A DNA stretch of 64,000 nucleotides from Ficedula albicollis. Its lineage: Eukaryota > Chordata > Aves > Passeriformes > Muscicapidae. The DNA lies in assembly GCF_000247815.1 (NCBI RefSeq), contig NC_021674.1:7963606-8027605 (forward strand), read 5' to 3'. The notes under the pieces were generated by a model that did not search any database, had not been told where the DNA came from, and saw nothing but the letters and a program-made list of their open reading frames with translations. A program made the translations under genes and the position numbers. The first letter of the stretch is position 1. Each line of letters opens with the position of its first letter. Positions 57,741-64,000 of the stretch are shown in pieces.

Positions 57741-60700
57741 CTGCAACTTAACTATTGGTCCAAACAAACATTTTGAACCATGAGGAAAAAACACCAAAGA
57801 ACCCCACCAACCAAAACAAAAACCAACTGAGTGGTAACTTGTATGAACGCTCACCTTTTAGCAGGTAAGCCAGATTTAGATCTACCATGAGACTCAGACC
57901 TACAACAGGAGAAAAATAAAGCTCAGCAAAGCAGCCAGTGGGCATGCAAACACATCGAGAGTTAGCTACACCAGCAACAGCAAATTCACCCCACCAGCAG
58001 CACCAACCAGAGGGAAGGCTCTGGTGCTGCAGGCCTTCCCTGGCACCTTCCAAGGGAATCCTTTGGCTCTTGCTGCAGACCCCACTCATCAGAAGGCACG
58101 AGAGCAAGCACAGGAAGCTCCCCAGCAAAGCTTCAGCTGCCAGTTCCACAGAACACCAGACCAGACTCCCACACTTTCTTCCTACCTGCAAGTATCCCTT
58201 CTAGAAAGGGAAGAACAATTTCAAGTGTCATCTTAGGAAGTACTTTAACAGCACACTAAGAGCCTGGAGTCAGCCACAAGTAAGCGTGCTGAAAAGCTGG
58301 TGCATTCTCCAAGTATCCAATGCCAATTTTATTCAAGCATAATACAGACTATGCACCAGTATCTGGCTACTAATGAGTAAACTATTCCCAATTTATCTCA
58401 GAAATTAAAATCTACTTGAACAGTGAGACTTTCCTCCACATTTATTATGATACTTCATCAAGTCAAATATTTGCTGTCACTTAAAAAAAGTCTTCCTGGA
58501 GTGTTAGAATTCAAGCTACCACTTGACATCAGAATGCTCTGTTCAACAAGCCTGGTCAAAAAAGCAAAATATTTTTACTCCATTTCTGCTCAGAACTGTT
58601 TTTGAAGGATTATCAAGATTCACCTTTACTTGGCCTGTTAACTCATGGAAACACTTACAAGGACACTGCTGGCACACCTTAAATGAAATGTTACATGGGA
58701 CTACTTTGAAACCTTCCTGGTCACTATCATGAGCCACTGTCTATCCCATTTTTTCCCCTTATAACTGGATCACAGTTAATAAAGATGGGAATGCTCAAAA
58801 CCACCCAGAACTAGTACTCAGCAGCGTGAGCATCTCTTCCACTGCTAAGTAAAAGGCAGAACAGCACACAAGACCATCCTCCGTTTATTACATACCTAAG
58901 AATTAACTTGTTTTTAAAATCAACTCCCTCCACAGACCTTAAATTGTACATCACTAATTTTGTCTGTGAAAAGGCATAAATTATTTAGTGCAAATATTGC
59001 TCTGCTGGACAGCGTTCCAAGTGCTTCCAGACAAGTTCCTCCAGGGAAGGGGAAAAAAAAAACAACAACCCACCAACAAAAAAAACCAACAAACAAACCA
59101 ACCAAGAAACAATACACCAAAACCATTTCTGGTTTGAATTAAAACGAGTGTCTCACCTGCTTCGAGGCCATACAACAGAGCGGGACCTGGAGCGTGACCT
59201 GGACCTAGATCTGGGGGGAAAAAAAAAAAAAAAAAAAAAAGGGGGGGGGGGGGGGGGGGAAAAAAAAAAAAAAAAAAAAAAAAAAGCAGCTCTACTATCA
59301 CATGCTTCATACAGGTGAGATAGAAACCATTGTAAATGTCCCAGAAGACTGACAACTTTGTTGGATTGCTGGTTTTGCAGAAGTTTTATTATTAGAAGGT
59401 TGTAGCACCTTCAGTCAGTACTGCCAAGCATGTAAAATGAATCCCCCTGTCTTACTGCAACTAAGCAACTACAGCCTGTACACTTGAAGCTGAATGTGAA
59501 AGCCTTAACCATAGAGCAAGCCTGTAACTTTGACACAACATTAGAAAGGAAAAATAAAATTTCAGGAACAATACTTCCAAAATTACACACTTAAATTTTT
59601 AACAAAATATTCAGAGCAACTCTTACGCCCACGACACCACAAAGGTTCCTACCAGCACAAGGACTACAAAACAAAATAACTGATTACATTATCCATGACA
59701 CCACAAAGGTTCCTACCAGCACATGGACTACAAAACAAAATAACTGATTACATTATATATGCTATACGTAGATACTTGATAGCTCAGCTCCAAGTTATGT
59801 ACCCACATACAGCAACCACATACCTTGACCTTCTTAGAGAACCAGAGCGGGACCTGCGCGGTGAGAATGATCTGTATCTACGAGGAGACATCGACCTGGA
59901 CCTGCGGTAGGAAGCTGACCTGGATCTGCAAAACAAAGTGAAAACCAACCCATCACTGCAAGGTACTTTTCAGAACAATTACAGGAAAGGAAGGAGGGGT
60001 CCCCAGAGGAAGGACTAGGAGTGAAAACAGAAAAGGCAGAGCCCTACCTCCTACCACGGCTGCGACTGCGTGACCGGGAATAGCGTCTTCCTCGGGACCT
60101 CGAGCGGGATCTAGACCGGGACCTGGGTTGAGGTTAGAAAAAACAGGTATCAGCAGACAGCTGCAGCAACCAGCACGAGTGAGGCCCTGCTGAAGTCAAA
60201 ACTTTTTTCAGACAACTAAAAAGAGAATTTAAAAAATAAAACAAAAAAAGAAAATTCAAAAATGAAACCAAAGAAAACAACAAAAACACACCACTAGCAT
60301 CTGTCAGTTGGAAAAATGTCTGGGCCTACTTGTCTTGAGCATTTTTACTACCTAGAAAAATGTTAAAAGCTGAATTACATTGCAGAATTACATTAGAATA
60401 GAAAACACTGTAATGCGTATTTAAAATAAACCTTGCAAGTTTGCAGGTCGACCCTCTTTGGCCCAAGGTCTAGCAGATCTAGACGATCTAGAAGTATCTA
60501 TAGGCGAGCGCTGCATCTAGGTAGGTGTTCTCTTCAATCTAACGACGATCAAACTGACAGCCCAATGAGCCAGGGTGAGTGAGGCTTGATTGACGCAAGA
60601 AGATTTTTCTAGGTGGGAATGTGGTCAATCTGGTGTTCCTCTTTCTAAACCGGAGGGGGGCCCCAATTGAAAGCCAAATTTACTGTTACGGCGGTCACCG

Positions 60701-61656
60701 TCTCAAATTTTCTGCCCTTAAAGAATAAGGTGAAGCTACGTGTAGATGGCTCGAGGGGATCTGGCCTCTTATGCTGATCACCTCAAGGTCTAGGAGGATC
60801 TTAAGTGTCGGATTTGCAAGGCGCCTCAGCATGAAATCTTAAGGCTCGTGACATTCTGAATCAAGGCGACTGACTCAAACGAAGAAACCTGAAAGGTTTT
60901 GACCAGGTTGATTATTAAGATATTAACATTTGATAGAAATAGCAACAAATTGTAATATACACCTATACATTTATTCTAGCGTTTAAGTTTAAAGAAATAT
61001 ATGTATTAGCAAAAAAAAAAAAATTTGTGATATACACCTGTTGACTTACGACAATTAGAGTTAAAACCGGTGTAACATTGTGTTCTTTGCTAACAAGAAC
61101 TACACAAAAGCGAAGCTGGCGAAGCAACGCGGCCGCCCCGGCCCCGCACGTACCTGCTCCTCCTTCGCCGGCTATAGCGGTGGCAGTCATAGGCATAGTG
61201 GCCTTTCTCACCGCACTCGTAGCACCTGTCGTTGGGGTCGAAGGGGCGCCGGGCAGGGGGCCGGTCGTAGCGGGAGCGCCGCGGCATCCCCGTGGATACT
61301 TCCACTCTCACCCTGGAGCCGCATATTATCCTGCAAGACACGGCAGCTATAAGCCAAATGAAGGTTTTCTTTCGATGCGCCCAAGCAACGAACGTGATAA
61401 ATCCACGACTGGTGTGGGGCAGGGAGAGGAGATCGAGGGCTGCGGCCCTCAGAGAAGCTCCAGGCACGCACGTACTTCCCATCGAGGCCAAGCACAGCAT
61501 CTTCAGCATCCCGGGGGTCCTCGAACTCCACGAAGGCGAACCCCGGCGGGTTCCTGGCGATCCACACGGTTCTCAGCGGCCCGTAGTAGCTGAAGGCTCT
61601 CTCCAGCTCGCCCTTGCCGGCGCCCGTGCCCAGGTTGCCCACGTACACCTTGGTCT
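56210..61656 (-). CDS. SRSF7: SRSF7, serine/arginine-rich splicing factor 7 (5' exon missing)
   Basis: Nuclear SR protein that binds exonic enhancers and also acts in mRNA export and 3'-end processing. Exons in transcript order: 61476-61656, 61154-61330, 60048-60122, 59824-59925, 59157-59210, 57855-57899, 57068-57103, 56210-56234, all with AG/GT borders and matching phase. The first holds the RRM (RNP2 VYVGNL, RNP1 GFAFVEFE). The second holds the CCHC knuckle [14 protein letters not shown] that distinguishes SRSF7 from SRSF3. The rest are RS repeats ending SPSGSP-stop. The short first exon (nine residues plus one base in human) is absent; the poly-G run at 61668-62684 covers its place. Readable coding length is 695 bases. 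Confidence 0.92.
56775..57072. repeat. 149-150-base duplication reaching the SRSF7 exon at 57068
   Basis: Two copies (about 56775-56923 and 56924-57072) share cctcttctcatagttcacag and end at gacattcctaccttct. Copy 2 continues into the SRSF7 exon at 57068-57103; copy 1 contains only the last few exon bases and its donor. A smaller repeat (attctgactaccagcagcag at 56701 and 56742) lies beside it. Confidence 0.85.
57068..60122 (-). CDS. SRSF7: SRSF7 RS-domain exons
   Basis: Five exons before the terminal one encode Arg/Ser repeats for phosphorylation and spliceosome contacts. 60048-60122 reads [20 protein letters not shown]. 59824-59925 reads [20 protein letters not shown]. 59157-59210 reads [18 protein letters not shown]. 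57855-57899 reads [15 protein letters not shown]. 57068-57103 reads [12 protein letters not shown]. All are in one phase (two bases carried over), so each can be skipped without a frameshift. The 57855-57899 exon is unlike the human tail I recall. Confidence 0.82.
57652..57735. repeat. Long A-rich tract
   Basis: Several A runs broken by gt, ending in a pure run of about 55 A (57681-57735). It lies in an SRSF7 intron, between exons 57855-57899 and 57068-57103. The length is unreliable. Confidence 0.75.
59219..59285. repeat. A22-G19-A26 homopolymer block, probable artefact
   Basis: A symmetrical A/G/A homopolymer block begins nine bases outside the SRSF7 exon at 59157-59210. It replaces part of that exon's polypyrimidine tract. 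The same poly-A beside poly-G pattern occurs at 29581-30653, so the same artefact is suspected. Confidence 0.8.
60430..61080. other. Anomalous segment in SRSF7 intron 3
   Basis: This intronic stretch is rich in CpG without being GC-rich, and in repeated ATCTAGA-like hexamers (for example tctagcagatctagacgatc), unlike its AT-rich neighbours. SRSF7 is known to carry a highly conserved poison-exon region in this intron, so conserved sequence is expected here. The segment could be a poorly polished long-read patch over that region. On the minus strand near 60450-60510 a short RS-like string can be read ([15 protein letters not shown]) without clear splice sites. Confidence 0.4.
61154..61330 (-). 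CDS. SRSF7: SRSF7 exon with CCHC zinc knuckle
   Basis: It completes the RRM ([20 protein letters not shown]) and then gives [20 protein letters not shown] and [16 protein letters not shown]. The knuckle is C-x2-C-x4-H-x4-C, the RNA-contacting module unique to SRSF7 among mammalian SR proteins. The donor is AG/gtacgtgc. Confidence 0.93.
61476..61656 (-). CDS. SRSF7: SRSF7 RRM exon
   Basis: It reads [20 protein letters not shown], then [40 protein letters not shown] and a split lysine codon. The acceptor (ccccgcag) lies only a few bases from the poly-G run; the donor is AA/gtacgt. RNP aromatic residues (Y in RNP2, two F in RNP1) are present. One residue (VLGLDG) differs from the VRGLDG I recall for human. 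Confidence 0.93.
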
Positions 61657-61667
61657 CTGCGGGGACA

Positions 61668-64000
<2,333 letters not shown>

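Overview
This is nuclear DNA of a bird, probably a songbird. Three multi-exon vertebrate genes with GT-AG introns are readable, and the spaces between exons hold CR1 LINE fragments, the dominant interspersed repeat of birds, plus a retroviral solo LTR. The sequence is a draft-quality assembly, and many of its most striking structures are best explained as assembly or sequencing artefacts.

Layout. 1-3486: downstream and 3' UTR sequence of ARHGEF33. 3487-18667 (minus): ARHGEF33, a Dbl-family RhoGEF, reconstructed in 13 phase-consistent coding exons (778 residues), plus a tentative further 5' exon at 19583-19686. 19687-35880: gene-poor upstream DNA with CR1 pieces and simple repeats. 35880-37150: CpG-rich promoter region of DHX57, split by a 477-base poly-G run that directly follows an Illumina adapter stem. 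37587-53324 (plus): DHX57, a DEVH-box helicase with UBA, RWD and CCCH zinc-finger regions. It has 23 coding exons, and the spliced coding sequence is exactly 1360 codons including the stop. 56210-61656 (minus): SRSF7, a splicing factor with an RRM, a CCHC zinc knuckle and an RS tail, readable in eight exons. Its first exon and promoter are missing behind a 1017-base poly-G run (61668-62684). 62685-64000: flank of the SRSF7 CpG island and AT-rich DNA with no gene recognised.

The genes do not form a functional pathway. They are the known vertebrate neighbours ARHGEF33, DHX57 and SRSF7. From memory of the human locus, MORN2 lies head-to-head with DHX57 and GEMIN6 lies between DHX57 and SRSF7. 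I recognise neither here, and the convergent DHX57/SRSF7 orientation differs from what I recall for human.

The recurrent oddity is a set of about 18 direct near-tandem duplications, with repeat spacings of about 40 to 1007 bases and roughly 95-100% identity. Two of them duplicate DHX57 exons in a way that would break the frame if real and spliced in. Together with poly-G runs up to 1022 bases, this points to unmerged contig or haplotype overlaps and gap-filling with two-colour-chemistry poly-G reads. I see no convincing new biological system. The most biologically interesting leftovers are the SRSF7 intron-3 segment of unusual composition, the shifted SRSF7 C-terminus, the candidate alternative N-terminal exon of ARHGEF33, and a well-defined solo LTR inside a CR1 element.
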